Shown: positions 41,318 to 50,717 of the stretch, piece by piece
Numbering within the stretch: position 1 is the stretch's first letter
Layout: each line of letters starts with the position of its first letter
Assembly (NCBI GenBank): GCA_910586315.1
Contig: CAJUIP010000005.1
Location: 55,713 to 119,712, forward strand
Length of the DNA: 64,000 bases
Direction: 5' to 3'
Source of the DNA: an uncultured Lachnospiraceae bacterium
GTDB lineage: Bacteria; Bacillota; Clostridia; Lachnospirales; Lachnospiraceae
Notes under the pieces: model-generated
What the model was told of the DNA's origin: nothing
The model's database searches: none
Seen by the model: the letters and a program-made list of their open reading frames with translations, nothing else
Program-made: the position numbers and the translations under genes

Positions 41318-42370
41318 ATGACAGGAAAATATATGGCATATGTAGGTTCCTATTCCTATACGGGAAAGGCAAAAGGAATCACCGTTTATGATGTGGATGT
41401 GGAACAGGGAAAGTTCATCTACCGGTGTGAGGTAGAAGTGGACAACTCCTCCTATATAAAAGCCTCTAATAATAAAAAGATGCTGTACTCCATTGCAGAC
41501 GAAGGCGTGGTAGCCTTTAAGATCCTTCAAAACGGAAGTCTGTCCCGTTTGAACAGCGCTAATATCAAGGGGATGCGCGGATGCCAGCTTTCCACCAGCC
41601 CCATGGATGATTACATATTTGTATCCGGATATCATGACGGAAAGGTTACCGTACTGAAATTAAATAAGGACGGTTCCGTGGGACGAATTACGGACGGCGT
41701 GTTCCATAAGGGTCTGGGAAGCGTGGCGGAACGTAATTTCAGACCTCATGTAAGCTGCAGCCGGCTGACACCGGACGGAAAATTTTTGATGGTGGCGGAT
41801 TTGGGGATTGACCAGATCAAGGTGTACCGTTTTGACAAGAAGGAGGGTAAAATCACCCAGGTAGACGCAGTTCGCAGCGAGCTGGAATCTGCCCCCAGGC
41901 ATTTTATATTCAGCAGCGATGGAAAATTTTTCTATTTGATGCATGAATTGAAAAATGTAATCGATGTATACTCCTATGAAACGGGAGAGAGGACTCCGCG
42001 CGTGGAAAAGGTTCAGACGATTCCGACTACAGGCGCGGAGCCTAATCAGCAGACGGCGGCCTGTGCAATCCGGTTTTCTCCGGATGAAAAATACGTATTC
42101 TGCTCGAATGCAGGAGATAACTCCGTATCCATGTATGACAGGGACGAGGAGACAGGTATGCTGACTTTAAGATTCTGCCTTCCGATCAGTGGCGAATATC
42201 CCAAGGATATTGCCATCTTCCCCGATGGACAGCATATTGCCTCCATCAACCACGGCGGCAGCATTTCCTTTTTCAGGGTGGACTATGAAAAGGGGCTTCT
42301 GGTAATGAGCGGTCGGAGTATTGAAATCAATGAGCCGAATTGCTGTGAAATCGTGAAGACAGGAGAATAA
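41318..42370 (+). CDS. Lactonase-family seven-bladed beta-propeller protein (Pgl/YbhE-like)
   Basis: The protein has 350 residues, with an AAGGGGGAGG site upstream. Repeated propeller strands are visible, for example YAYVGSYSYTGKAKGITVYD-like N-terminal blades, FRPHVSCSRLTPDGKFLMVAD, RHFIFSSDGKFFYLMHEL and CAIRFSPDEKYVFCSNAGDN. These match the PF10282 type of 6-phosphogluconolactonase. Known members hydrolyse 6-phosphogluconolactone in the oxidative pentose phosphate path, but many paralogues have other substrates. It has no signal peptide. It is the first gene of a run with aroC and rpiB. The pentose link with rpiB makes a sugar-phosphate lactone plausible. Confidence 0.82.
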   Translation: MTGKYMAYVGSYSYTGKAKGITVYDVDVEQGKFIYRCEVEVDNSSYIKASNNKKMLYSIADEGVVAFKILQNGSLSRLNSANIKGMRGCQLSTSPMDDYIFVSGYHDGKVTVLKLNKDGSVGRITDGVFHKGLGSVAERNFRPHVSCSRLTPDGKFLMVADLGIDQIKVYRFDKKEGKITQVDAVRSELESAPRHFIFSSDGKFFYLMHELKNVIDVYSYETGERTPRVEKVQTIPTTGAEPNQQTAACAIRFSPDEKYVFCSNAGDNSVSMYDRDEETGMLTLRFCLPISGEYPKDIAIFPDGQHIASINHGGSISFFRVDYEKGLLVMSGRSIEINEPNCCEIVKTGE

Positions 42371-42375
42371 AACGT

Positions 42376-43488
42376 ATGGCGGCAGGGTCTTCCATTGGAA
42401 CAATTTTTAAAGTGACGACCTGGGGAGAGTCCCACGGGAAGGCTATCGGTGTTGTTGTGGATGGCTGCCCTGCGGGGGTGTCTCTTTGTGAAGCGGATAT
42501 CCAGAAACTGCTGGATCGGAGAAAGCCTGGACAGAGCAGATTTACAACTCAGAGAAACGAGGGGGATGAGGTGGAGATCCTTTCCGGCGTTTTCGAAGGG
42601 AAAACCACGGGAACCCCTGTTTCCATGCTTGTGTGGAACAAGGACCAGAGGTCAAAGGACTATTCGGCGATTGCCAAATGTTACCGCCCGGGACATGCGG
42701 ATTTTACGTTCGATGAGAAATACGGTTTTCGTGATTATCGGGGAGGCGGCCGCTCCTCTGCCAGAGAGACCATAGGACGGGTGGCGGCAGGGGCTATAGC
42801 AGAAAAATTCCTGGAACAGCTTGGAATTTCGGTGACGGCATACACGAAATCTATTGGTCCGGTGGAAATTGATGAAAGCCGGGCTGACCTTAAAGAGACC
42901 AAAAATAACGCCCTTTGCATGCCGGATGCAAGAGCGGCCAAAGAGGCCGCAGAGTATCTGGAACGAAGAATGGCAGAATGCGATTCTTCCGGCGGCGTGG
43001 TCGAATGTGTGATTTCTCATCTTCCCACGGCCCTGGGTGAACCGGTGTTTGATAAGTTAGATGCGAACCTGGCCAAAGCAATGCTTTCCATTGGCGCAGT
43101 GAAAGGATTTGAGATCGGAGCCGGTTTTGCCGCCGCAAAATCCTGCGGTTCCCTGAATAACGATGCCTTCCGCATGGATGGGACAAGAATAAAAAAAGTA
43201 ACCAATCATTCCGGCGGAGTTCTCGGAGGAATCAGCGACGGAAGCGACGTAGTGTTTCGGACGGCCTTTAAGCCGACTCCTTCCATCGCGAAGAGTCAGG
43301 ATACTGTAAATAAAAATAAAGAAAATATGGAGCTTGTCATCATGGGACGCCACGATCCTGTGGTGGTCCCCAGAGCCGTGGTGGTGGTGGAGGCCATGGC
43401 AGCCATCACCATTATGGATATGCTGCTGTTATCCATGACGTCCAGAATGGACTGGATTCAGGAATTTTTTAAGCGGAGGGAAAAGTGA
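42376..43488 (+). CDS. aroC: Chorismate synthase
   Basis: AroC removes phosphate from 5-enolpyruvylshikimate 3-phosphate to give chorismate, using reduced FMN. The 370 residues match the family. Signatures are TWGESHGKAIGVVVDGCPAG near the N-terminus, RPGHADFTFDEKYGFRDYRG and GGRSSARETIGRVAAGAIA. GGISDGSDVVFRTAFKPTPS lies near the C-terminus. The gene is five bases behind the lactonase gene. Its stop overlaps the GTG at 43485 and abuts the rpiB ATG at 43488. No other shikimate gene is in the window. Confidence 0.97.
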   Translation: MAAGSSIGTIFKVTTWGESHGKAIGVVVDGCPAGVSLCEADIQKLLDRRKPGQSRFTTQRNEGDEVEILSGVFEGKTTGTPVSMLVWNKDQRSKDYSAIAKCYRPGHADFTFDEKYGFRDYRGGGRSSARETIGRVAAGAIAEKFLEQLGISVTAYTKSIGPVEIDESRADLKETKNNALCMPDARAAKEAAEYLERRMAECDSSGGVVECVISHLPTALGEPVFDKLDANLAKAMLSIGAVKGFEIGAGFAAAKSCGSLNNDAFRMDGTRIKKVTNHSGGVLGGISDGSDVVFRTAFKPTPSIAKSQDTVNKNKENMELVIMGRHDPVVVPRAVVVVEAMAAITIMDMLLLSMTSRMDWIQEFFKRREK

Positions 43489-43928
43489 TGAAAATAGCAA
43501 TCGGAAATGACCATTCTGCGGTGGAGTTAAAAAACATCATCCGGGAACATCTGGAACAAAAGGGATATGAGGTTTTGAATCTGGGAACAGATTCCAGTGA
43601 AAGCTGCGACTATCCGGTGTACGGAGAAAGAGTAGGCCGGGCAGTGGCATCCGGCGAGGCAGAGCTGGGAATTGCCATCTGCGGCACAGGGGTGGGAATT
43701 TCCCTGGCGGCCAATAAGGTGAAGGGAATCCGGGCCTGCGTGTGCAGTGAGCCGTATACGGCGAAGCTTTCCAGAATGCATAATAACTCTAATGTACTGG
43801 CCTTCGGTGCAAGAGTTGTGGGAAGTGAGCTGGCCAAGATGATCGTTGACCAGTGGCTGGAGGCGGAGTTTGAAGGCGGAAGACATTTAAGACGCGTGGA
43901 CATGATTATGGCTATTGAAGAAAAATAA
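43488..43928 (+). CDS. rpiB: Ribose-5-phosphate isomerase B (RpiB/LacAB family)
   Basis: RpiB interconverts ribose 5-phosphate and ribulose 5-phosphate in the cytosol. The protein has 146 residues from the ATG at 43488, with GGAGG eight bases upstream; a GTG three bases earlier is the alternative start. The N-terminus KIAIGNDHSAVELK, the catalytic cysteine region GIAICGTGVGISLAANK and the phosphate-binding HNNSNVLAFGAR are present. It is coupled to aroC through overlap of stop and start. Allose-6-phosphate or galactose-6-phosphate isomerase paralogues share these motifs, so substrate is likely rather than certain. Confidence 0.92.
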   Translation: MKIAIGNDHSAVELKNIIREHLEQKGYEVLNLGTDSSESCDYPVYGERVGRAVASGEAELGIAICGTGVGISLAANKVKGIRACVCSEPYTAKLSRMHNNSNVLAFGARVVGSELAKMIVDQWLEAEFEGGRHLRRVDMIMAIEEK

Positions 43929-43931
43929 AAG

Positions 43932-43970
43932 AAACGGCGTTGTTTGGATTTGTTCCGGACAGCGCCGTTT
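43932..43970 (+). terminator. Terminator hairpin after rpiB
   Basis: AAACGGCG (43932-43939) pairs with CGCCGTTT (43963-43970), with more pairs inside. The T-run is short. It lies four bases after the rpiB stop. Confidence 0.6.
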
Positions 43971-44074
43971 GCTTCATAGGAAAGACCTTACTGCGTGAAT
44001 GCATAAAAGTGGGACGGGAGAAGGGCTTTCCCATGAAACTACCGCTGACGCGGTCTGCCGCAGGCGGAGAATTT

Positions 44075-45394
44075 TTATAATGCAGTTGTCACAAAGATAT
44101 CATAAATGGCTCGTATGGCACCTTCAAAGTCTTCATTCCGTACACCAATGATGACATTGAGTTCGCTGGAACCCTGGTCAATCATCTTTACATTGATTTT
44201 TGCATGGGACAGGGCCGCGAAGATTCTGGCGGCTGTTCCGCGGTTGGCTCTCATGCCTCGTCCAACCACAGCAATCAGGGCCAGATCGGATTCCAGATCA
44301 ATGACATCGGGGTGGACGGCACGATGAATACCGGAGATGACAGCCTGCTCCTTTTCCTGAAACTCGTCCTGATGAACAAAAACTGTCATGGTGTCAATAC
44401 CAGAGGGTATATGCTCAAAGGAAATTTGATGCCGTTCAAATACCTCCAGAACCTTTCTTCCGAAACCAATTTCTGTATTCATCATAGCCTTATCAATGTT
44501 GATAGAACAAAATCCCTTTTTTCCGGCAATTCCGGTAATCGTGTAGAAGGACTTTTTGCTGGTGCTTTCCACGATCATCGTACCAGGATCTTCAGGGCGG
44601 TTGGTATTTTTTATGTTGATGGGGATGCCTTCCTTTCTCACAGGAAAGATAGCGTCCTCATGAAGGACGCTGGCACCCATATAGGACAGTTCCCGAAGCT
44701 CCCGGTATGTGATGGTCTCAATAGGAACCGGATTACGGATGATACGGGGGTCAGCCACGAGAAACCCCGACACGTCAGTCCAGTTTTCATAAATATCTGC
44801 ATGAAGGGCCCGTGCCACCAGGGAGCCGGTGATATCCGAGCCGCCGCGGGAAAAGGTAACGATGGTGCCGTCCGGCTTTGCGCCATAGAAGCCGGGAATG
44901 ACGGCCTGCTTCATGGAGTTCAAATGGGCGGCAAGCTCTGCGTTGGTTTTTTCCGGAAGAAAACAGCCGTTCTCATCAAAACAGATCACATCCGCAGCGT
45001 CCACAAAAGGAAAGTTTAAATAATGAGATATAATGATTCCATTTAAATATTCACCGCGGGAGGCAGCGTAGTCGACGCCGGCTTTTTGAAGAAAATTCTC
45101 TTCGATTTTATCAAATTCAAAATCCAGATTTAAATTCAAATCCAGACCATTGACGATATCGTAAAAGCGCTTTTTGATCTGATCCAGAATGCGCTTGTAG
45201 CTTTGCTCTGCAAGGACGGCCTCATAGCACTGGTAAAGCAGATCCGTGACTTTTGTGTCTTTGCCGTCGCGTTTTCCCGGTGCAGACGGGACCACATAGT
45301 TCCTGGTTTTGTCGGCTGTGATGATGCCCTTTACTTTCTTGAACTGTCTGGCGCTGGCTAAAGAGCTGCCTCCGAATTTAACCACTTTCTTCAT
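44075..45394 (-). CDS. lysC: Aspartate kinase
   Basis: This enzyme phosphorylates aspartate, the first step toward lysine, threonine, methionine and diaminopimelate. The protein has 439 residues. VVKFGGSSLASARQFKKV at the N-terminus and FSRGGSDITGSLVARAL (substrate binding) are typical of the amino acid kinase fold. Two ACT-type regulatory segments follow from about residue 290 (ITGIAGKKGFCSINIDKAM, IAVVGRGMRANRGTAARIF). The usual VVVSAMG is replaced by VVPSAPGKRD, as in several Firmicutes aspartokinases. No lysine riboswitch was found upstream. The gene stands alone. Which end product inhibits it cannot be read. Confidence 0.93.
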   Translation of the reverse strand: MKKVVKFGGSSLASARQFKKVKGIITADKTRNYVVPSAPGKRDGKDTKVTDLLYQCYEAVLAEQSYKRILDQIKKRFYDIVNGLDLNLNLDFEFDKIEENFLQKAGVDYAASRGEYLNGIIISHYLNFPFVDAADVICFDENGCFLPEKTNAELAAHLNSMKQAVIPGFYGAKPDGTIVTFSRGGSDITGSLVARALHADIYENWTDVSGFLVADPRIIRNPVPIETITYRELRELSYMGASVLHEDAIFPVRKEGIPINIKNTNRPEDPGTMIVESTSKKSFYTITGIAGKKGFCSINIDKAMMNTEIGFGRKVLEVFERHQISFEHIPSGIDTMTVFVHQDEFQEKEQAVISGIHRAVHPDVIDLESDLALIAVVGRGMRANRGTAARIFAALSHAKINVKMIDQGSSELNVIIGVRNEDFEGAIRAIYDIFVTTAL

Positions 45395-45485
45395 AATTAT
45401 GTCTCCTGTATGTGCTTTTTTAGTAACCGTTCAGGCGGGTCTGCGCGTTGCGTGCGCGGACCGCACGAAAACATAGCGGCCCTTT

Positions 45486-46136
45486 TTAATGTATTAATTT
45501 CGGTGTGGGGAAGTATTCAAGGATTACCTTGGCAATCATTTTATCCTTAGAAATATAATGGTTGTTCCAGTACCTGGCATCCAGAGAATAGTTTCGGTTA
45601 TCCCCCATCATGAAATAGCAGTTTTCCGGAACCTCAAAATGGAAGGATTCACCGGCATTCATCGGCTCTGCCAGATAGGGTTCCTCAAGAGGGGTATCAG
45701 AACCATTTAAATATACTTTGTCATCCACAATGTCGATCACATCTCCGGGTACACCGATTACCCGCTTCACATAATAAATGGTGCGGGCGCGCCTTCCTGC
45801 CTTTGCACCGCAGCGGGGACAGGTTTCCACCTTTTCACCCTCCACGATGACATTGCAGCTGGTACATTGCCAGCCAAATACAAAGATGGCTACATCTCCC
45901 TGCTCTGGGTCGGAAAATTTGTAATGCAGCCTGGAGCCAATGACGCGGCTTCCGGCCATAATGGTATTTTCCATGGAACCGGTGGGGACTTCACTGTTGG
46001 CAATAATAAAGGTGGTAAGGACAAAAGCAATGACAGCGGCCGATAGGATCACCTGAATCCAGCTGATTAACTCAGCCTTCCAACCCGTTTTCACCTTTGC
46101 CCTTGATTTTCCTCGTTCTTTTTTTTCGTTTTCCAT
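45486..46136 (-). CDS. lepB: Signal peptidase I with an inserted zinc-ribbon segment
   Basis: The protein has 216 residues. A charged N-terminus is followed by one membrane helix (about 22-46). The catalytic Ser54 is in PTGSMENTI. Lys124 in YYVKRVIGVPGD is the general base, and GDNRNYSLDARYW is box E. Between the serine and lysine boxes it carries CTSC (91-94) and CPRC (106-109), a CxxC-CxxC pair spaced 11 residues apart, as in zinc ribbons. Typical signal peptidases I lack this. It cuts signal peptides of exported proteins outside the membrane, so metal binding would occur there. Promoter TTGACA-17-TATGTA is seen at 46229-46201 on the minus strand. Confidence 0.95.
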   Translation of the reverse strand: MENEKKERGKSRAKVKTGWKAELISWIQVILSAAVIAFVLTTFIIANSEVPTGSMENTIMAGSRVIGSRLHYKFSDPEQGDVAIFVFGWQCTSCNVIVEGEKVETCPRCGAKAGRRARTIYYVKRVIGVPGDVIDIVDDKVYLNGSDTPLEEPYLAEPMNAGESFHFEVPENCYFMMGDNRNYSLDARYWNNHYISKDKMIAKVILEYFPTPKLIH

Positions 46137-46287
46137 TTCTTTCCTGTAAACCTCATTTGACTAAAGATACTGTTACGCAATATAATAATACCAGCGGCAT
46201 TACATAATGAGTTTATGATACTTTGTCAAGTTTCGCAAGGCCTTTTCGAAAAAGGTAAGAAAAAAATCGGAATAAGGAACGGTACAT

Positions 46288-47346
46288 ATGGAGAGAAAGA
46301 GAAAGCTGTGTGGAAAATATCTGATTGCGGGCGCCGGGAGCCTCGGCGTTTTTGGAGGCCTGCTTTTGTTAGCGGCCAGAAAGATTACGGGTTTTGCCGA
46401 ATGGTATGGGGCAGTGATTTATCCGGTCCTGGTGCGGACCGCAGGGCGGTTTTGGGGCATATTTCCCTTTTCCGTTGTGGAAATTGGAATGTATGCAGGG
46501 GGAGCAGCTCTTTTGTGCCTGTTGGTCCGAAACTTTAAAAACCCGCGGAAGGTTCTGCCTGTTTACAGCTTTGTTCTGGGAACGTTGCTTTTTTTATATG
46601 GAGCCGGATGCGGCGTCAATTATTATAAGAAACCATTTTCCGCCTCCCTGGATTTTGGCGGACAGTCCGTGGAGCAAGAGGATTTAAAAGAACTATGCCT
46701 CTGGCTCACCGAACAGGTGAATCTGGCCCGGGAAGAGCTGGACCGGACAGGGGATGCCTATAAAAATCTTCCTGAAAAAGGCGTGGCTGCCATGGAAAAG
46801 CTTTCCGGAGAATATTCCTCTCTTTCAGGATATTATCCAAAGCCGAAACCGGTGCTTGTCTCCCGGATTCTTTCCATTCAGCAATACAGCGGCGTTTATT
46901 CCCCGTTCACAGTGGAGGCAAATTATAACCGGGATATGGTATCCTATAATATTCCCCATACCATTTGTCATGAGTTGTCCCACCTTGACGGCTTCATGAG
47001 GGAGGATGAGGCTAATTTCATCGGATATCTGGCCTGTCTTGGTTCGGATGACGCAGATTTTAAATACAGCGGCTTTCTTTTGGGCTGGATATACGCGGGG
47101 AATGCCCTGGCAAAAGAGGATTTTGAAGAGTATGCGAGGCTTTACAGAATGCTTTCAGAGGAAGTGAGGGAAGATATGGATGCGAACCGGGAATTCTGGG
47201 CGAAATATGAAGGGAAGGCCGCCAGGGCCGCTGAGCGGGTAAACGACGCATATTTAAAAGCCAACGGGCAGGGGGAGGGAGTTCTCACATATGGACGTGT
47301 AGTGGATTTGATGATTCTGGATTTCGTTAAAAACCATAAGGAATAA
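46288..47346 (+). CDS. DUF3810-type membrane protein with metalloprotease-like HExxH-related motif
   Basis: The protein has 352 residues. Three hydrophobic segments occur in the first 115 residues. The remainder is predicted to be outside the membrane or soluble. It contains ICHELSHLDGFMREDEANFIGYLAC, in which HELSH followed by a glutamate-rich EDEAN resembles a zinc-peptidase site, as described for DUF3810. Catalytic activity is an inference. The start ATG at 46288 follows GGAAC and an AAGG stretch, so the ribosome site is weak. It is divergent from lepB and 77 bases from glgB. Biological role is unknown. Confidence 0.8.
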   Translation: MERKRKLCGKYLIAGAGSLGVFGGLLLLAARKITGFAEWYGAVIYPVLVRTAGRFWGIFPFSVVEIGMYAGGAALLCLLVRNFKNPRKVLPVYSFVLGTLLFLYGAGCGVNYYKKPFSASLDFGGQSVEQEDLKELCLWLTEQVNLAREELDRTGDAYKNLPEKGVAAMEKLSGEYSSLSGYYPKPKPVLVSRILSIQQYSGVYSPFTVEANYNRDMVSYNIPHTICHELSHLDGFMREDEANFIGYLACLGSDDADFKYSGFLLGWIYAGNALAKEDFEEYARLYRMLSEEVREDMDANREFWAKYEGKAARAAERVNDAYLKANGQGEGVLTYGRVVDLMILDFVKNHKE

Positions 47347-47423
47347 TGCTTGTACCAGGGCATGTAAGATGGTAAAATGGAAATAATCAAGAACGAAAAA
47401 ATTTATGAAACAGGGGGCGGATT

Positions 47424-49817
47424 ATGGAGAAAATACTTTACGATATGATGGATTGGGCAGGAATTGAGGAATTGGTGTATTCGGAATCCAGGGATCCGGG
47501 GCGTCTTTTGGGCGCCCATGTGGTAAAAGAGGGACTTCTGATTCAGGCCTATATTCCCAATGCGAAGACCATGACAGTGAAGTTAAAAAAAGAAAAGTTT
47601 CCCATGGAAATGGCCGATGAAAACGGTTTTTTTGCCGTGCTGATTGAGGACAGAAGGGAGCTGGAACCCTATAAATTCATTGTGGAATATGAAAACGGGG
47701 ACCGTGAAGAATTTGAGGATCCCTATTCCTATCGTTTCCACTCCAGATTTAAAGACGAGGACGTTAAAAAATTTGAGGCGGGAATTTTCTACAATTCCTA
47801 TGAAAAGCTGGGTGCCCATGTGGTTTCAGAGAGCGGAGTCCGGGGCGTTCATTTTGCAGTCTGGGCGCCGGGGGCCATGCGGGTCAGCGTCGTGGGCACG
47901 TTTAATTTCTGGGACGGAAGACGCCATCAGATGAAGCGGCTCGGAGAATCAGGAATTTATGAAATTTTCATTCCCGGGTTAAAGGCAGGGGCTCTGTATA
48001 AATATGAAGTAAAGACAAAGGCCGGAGTTCCCATGCTGAAAGCAGACCCTTACGGGAGCTTTACAGAGCTGCGCCCGGACACCGCATCGGTGGTCTGGGA
48101 TATGGGGCAGTATAAATGGGAGGATAAGGGCTGGATGGAATCCCGCGCCAAAGAGAGCGGCAAAGAGAACCCCATGTCCATCTATGAAGTTCATCTGGGA
48201 TCCTGGATGCAGAAAGAAATTTCCGTGGATGAAAATGGAAAAGAAATCAACGGGAGCCAGTTTTACAATTACAGAGAAATAGCTGAAAAGCTGTCTGCCT
48301 ATGTGAAGGAAATGGGGTATACTCATGTGGAGCTGCTACCTGTGATGGAGCACCCCCTGGACGCCTCCTGGGGGTATCAGGTGACAGGCTATTATGCGCC
48401 CACCAGCCGTTATGGAACTCCGGACGATTTTAAGGCTTTCATGGACCATATGCATAAAGAAGGGATTGGTGTGATTCTCGACTGGGTTCCGGCTCATTTC
48501 CCGAGGGATGCCTATGGCCTTGCAGCCTTTGACGGCACATGCTTGTATGAGCACCGGGATCCGCGTCAGGGAGCTCATCCCCATTGGGGCACTCTGATTT
48601 ACAATTATGGGAGGCCGCAGGTTTCCAACTTCCTGATCTCCAATGCATTGTTCTGGGCAAAAGAATATCATGCGGATGGAATTCGCATGGATGCGGTAGC
48701 TTCCATGCTGTATCTGGATTATGGTAAAAACGCTGGCGAGTGGGTAGCCAACATTTATGGAGGTCATGAAAATCTGGAGGCCGTGGAGTTTTTAAAGCAC
48801 TTAAATTCCATATTTTCCAGAGAAGTAAAGGGGGCCATGTTAATTGCCGAAGAATCGACCGCCTGGCCGAGTATCACCGGAAACGTGAAGGAAGGCGGCC
48901 TGGGTTTCGACTATAAGTGGAATATGGGCTGGATGAACGATTTCCTTAAATACATGCAGTGCGATCCCTATTTCAGGAACCAGCATTACGGCGAACTGAC
49001 TTTCAGCATGCTGTATGCATACAGTGAGAATTTCATCCTTGTATTCTCCCATGATGAGGTAGTCCACGGCAAGGGTTCCATGGCCGGAAAGATGCCGGGA
49101 GATACCCAGGAGAAGAAGTTTGCCAATTTGAGGGCGGCTTATGGTTTTATGATGGGGCATCCGGGAAAGAAGCTTTTGTTCATGGGCCAGGATTTCGGTC
49201 AGATGAATGAATGGAACGAGAATAAGAGTCTGGAGTGGACGCTTTTGCAGTATCCGGTCCACAAACAGATGCAGGACTATGTGAAAGCCTTAAACCACAT
49301 GTACCGGACACAGCCGGCACTCTCAGAGCTTGATTATGAGCCGGAGGGATTTGAGTGGATTAACTGCACGTATGATAAAGAAAATATCGCAATATTTGCC
49401 AGAAAGACAAAGAAGCCGGAGGAAACCTTGGTATTCGTCTGCAACTTTGTTCCGGTGGCCCATGAAAAATTCCGTCTGGGTGTACCTTTTGCAGGAAAGT
49501 ACAAGGAAATTTTAAACAGCGACGCTGCCCGGTTCGGCGGAAGCGGTATGGTAAATTCGCGGGTGAAGGTATCCAAAAAAGAGGAATGGGATGCCAGAGA
49601 TAATTCCATCACCATTAACCTGCCGCCCTTGGGAGTCTGCGTATTCCAGGGAACCCCTGTGGAGGAGGAGATGAAAAAGCCCGCGGCAGCAAAAAAGCCA
49701 GAAGAAGAAAAAGGAAAAAAACCCTTGGGGCGTCTGTCGAAAACGATGGAAAAGCTTATAAAGAAAACTTCAAAAGTGACGGAACAGTTACCTTCAAAAC
49801 AGGAGAAGGAGGAGTAG
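47424..49817 (+). CDS. glgB: 1,4-alpha-glucan branching enzyme
   Basis: GlgB moves short chains from alpha-1,4 to alpha-1,6 positions in glycogen. At 797 residues it is longer than the usual 630-730. Two N-terminal CBM48-type beta domains (about 25-105 and 125-215) precede the GH13 barrel. Family sequence blocks include VILDWVPAHFPRD, DGIRMDAVASMLYLDYG (nucleophile aspartate), LIAEESTAWP (acid/base glutamate) and FSHDEVVHGKGS. A Lys/Glu/Ala-rich C-terminal tail from about 750 (KKPAAAKKPEEEKG) is unusual and probably disordered. No glgA, glgC or glgP is near; the mechanosensitive channel gene follows three bases later. Confidence 0.95.
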   Translation: MEKILYDMMDWAGIEELVYSESRDPGRLLGAHVVKEGLLIQAYIPNAKTMTVKLKKEKFPMEMADENGFFAVLIEDRRELEPYKFIVEYENGDREEFEDPYSYRFHSRFKDEDVKKFEAGIFYNSYEKLGAHVVSESGVRGVHFAVWAPGAMRVSVVGTFNFWDGRRHQMKRLGESGIYEIFIPGLKAGALYKYEVKTKAGVPMLKADPYGSFTELRPDTASVVWDMGQYKWEDKGWMESRAKESGKENPMSIYEVHLGSWMQKEISVDENGKEINGSQFYNYREIAEKLSAYVKEMGYTHVELLPVMEHPLDASWGYQVTGYYAPTSRYGTPDDFKAFMDHMHKEGIGVILDWVPAHFPRDAYGLAAFDGTCLYEHRDPRQGAHPHWGTLIYNYGRPQVSNFLISNALFWAKEYHADGIRMDAVASMLYLDYGKNAGEWVANIYGGHENLEAVEFLKHLNSIFSREVKGAMLIAEESTAWPSITGNVKEGGLGFDYKWNMGWMNDFLKYMQCDPYFRNQHYGELTFSMLYAYSENFILVFSHDEVVHGKGSMAGKMPGDTQEKKFANLRAAYGFMMGHPGKKLLFMGQDFGQMNEWNENKSLEWTLLQYPVHKQMQDYVKALNHMYRTQPALSELDYEPEGFEWINCTYDKENIAIFARKTKKPEETLVFVCNFVPVAHEKFRLGVPFAGKYKEILNSDAARFGGSGMVNSRVKVSKKEEWDARDNSITINLPPLGVCVFQGTPVEEEMKKPAAAKKPEEEKGKKPLGRLSKTMEKLIKKTSKVTEQLPSKQEKEE

Positions 49818-49820
49818 CGG

Positions 49821-50681
49821 TTGGAACGCACGGTCCCTGCAGTAGAAGCAATCAGTGTGAAATCGGAATATCTAATGAACGCCCTCGGGGAGCTGGGAGA
49901 ATGGCTGATGAAAGCAGGACTGCGCCTTCTGGTTGCGGTTCTGCTTGTATTCATCGGATTAAAGCTCATAAAAAAAGTGAGGAAGGGCATGGGACGCTCC
50001 ATGGAGCGGGCCGGAATGGAAATTACTCTGCGGAAGTTTCTGGACGCCCTCCTGTATGCAGTTCTTTTGGGTCTTCTGGTTTTTGTCGCCGCGGAGGAAA
50101 TGGGGATTCAGTCCACTTCTCTGGTGGCAGTTGTGGGCTCTGTTACTCTGGCAACCAGCCTGGCGATGCAGAACACCCTGGCTAACTTTGCCGGAGGCGT
50201 TCTGATCCTTTTTTTCAAGCCCTTTAAGGTGGGAGATTATATTTCCTCCGCCAATGGAGAGGGAACGGTGGAAACCATCGGTCTTGTGTATACGATCCTT
50301 TATACCGTTGAAAATAAGATGATTGTAATCCCTAACAACAGCCTGGCCAACTCGGCGTTAGTAAATACCAGCAGCATGAAGACCAAGCGGCTTGTGCTGA
50401 CTGTGGGAATCAGCTATGACTCCGATCTTTCGCATGCCAAGGAGGTCTTAAGGGATATTTTCGAACGGCATCCGGCGGTCCGAAACGAGGATGGAATATT
50501 AGTGGTTGTGGACAGCCTTGGGGAGAGCAGCGTAAACTTAAGCGCCCGCGGATGGACCAGCACGGAAGATTACTGGCAGGCGCGCTGGGATATTCTGGAG
50601 GAGATAAAGCTTAGATTTGATCGGGAAGGAATTGAAATACCATACAATCAGCTCCGTGTTCATGTGAACGGAAAACAATAA
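49821..50681 (+). CDS. mscS: Small-conductance mechanosensitive channel (MscS family)
   Basis: The protein has 286 residues and starts at TTG 49821, three bases after the glgB stop, with the site AGGAGGAG before it. Three membrane segments lie within the first 125 residues. The last is Gly/Ala-rich and includes ATSLAMQNTLANFAGGVLIL, the pore helix and its turn. A cytoplasmic beta domain with FFKPFKVGDYI and IVIPNNSLANSALVN follows, as in MscS. It opens under membrane tension in osmotic downshock. Coupling to glgB may be incidental. Confidence 0.94.
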   Translation: MERTVPAVEAISVKSEYLMNALGELGEWLMKAGLRLLVAVLLVFIGLKLIKKVRKGMGRSMERAGMEITLRKFLDALLYAVLLGLLVFVAAEEMGIQSTSLVAVVGSVTLATSLAMQNTLANFAGGVLILFFKPFKVGDYISSANGEGTVETIGLVYTILYTVENKMIVIPNNSLANSALVNTSSMKTKRLVLTVGISYDSDLSHAKEVLRDIFERHPAVRNEDGILVVVDSLGESSVNLSARGWTSTEDYWQARWDILEEIKLRFDREGIEIPYNQLRVHVNGKQ

Positions 50682-50717
50682 CGGCGAAACCGGGGGAATC
50701 CGGAGGAAGGAACAGCT

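Noticed and set aside
44204..45019. 271-codon open frame on the plus strand within lysC
   Set aside because: Antisense to a fully conserved aspartokinase; low-complexity composition and no ribosome site.
45395..45485. Lysine riboswitch or T-box upstream of lysC or hisS
   Set aside because: The lysC start (45394) has a short upstream region toward lepB without L-box core elements. The 100 bases before hisS hold only a hairpin repeat without T-box conserved bases.
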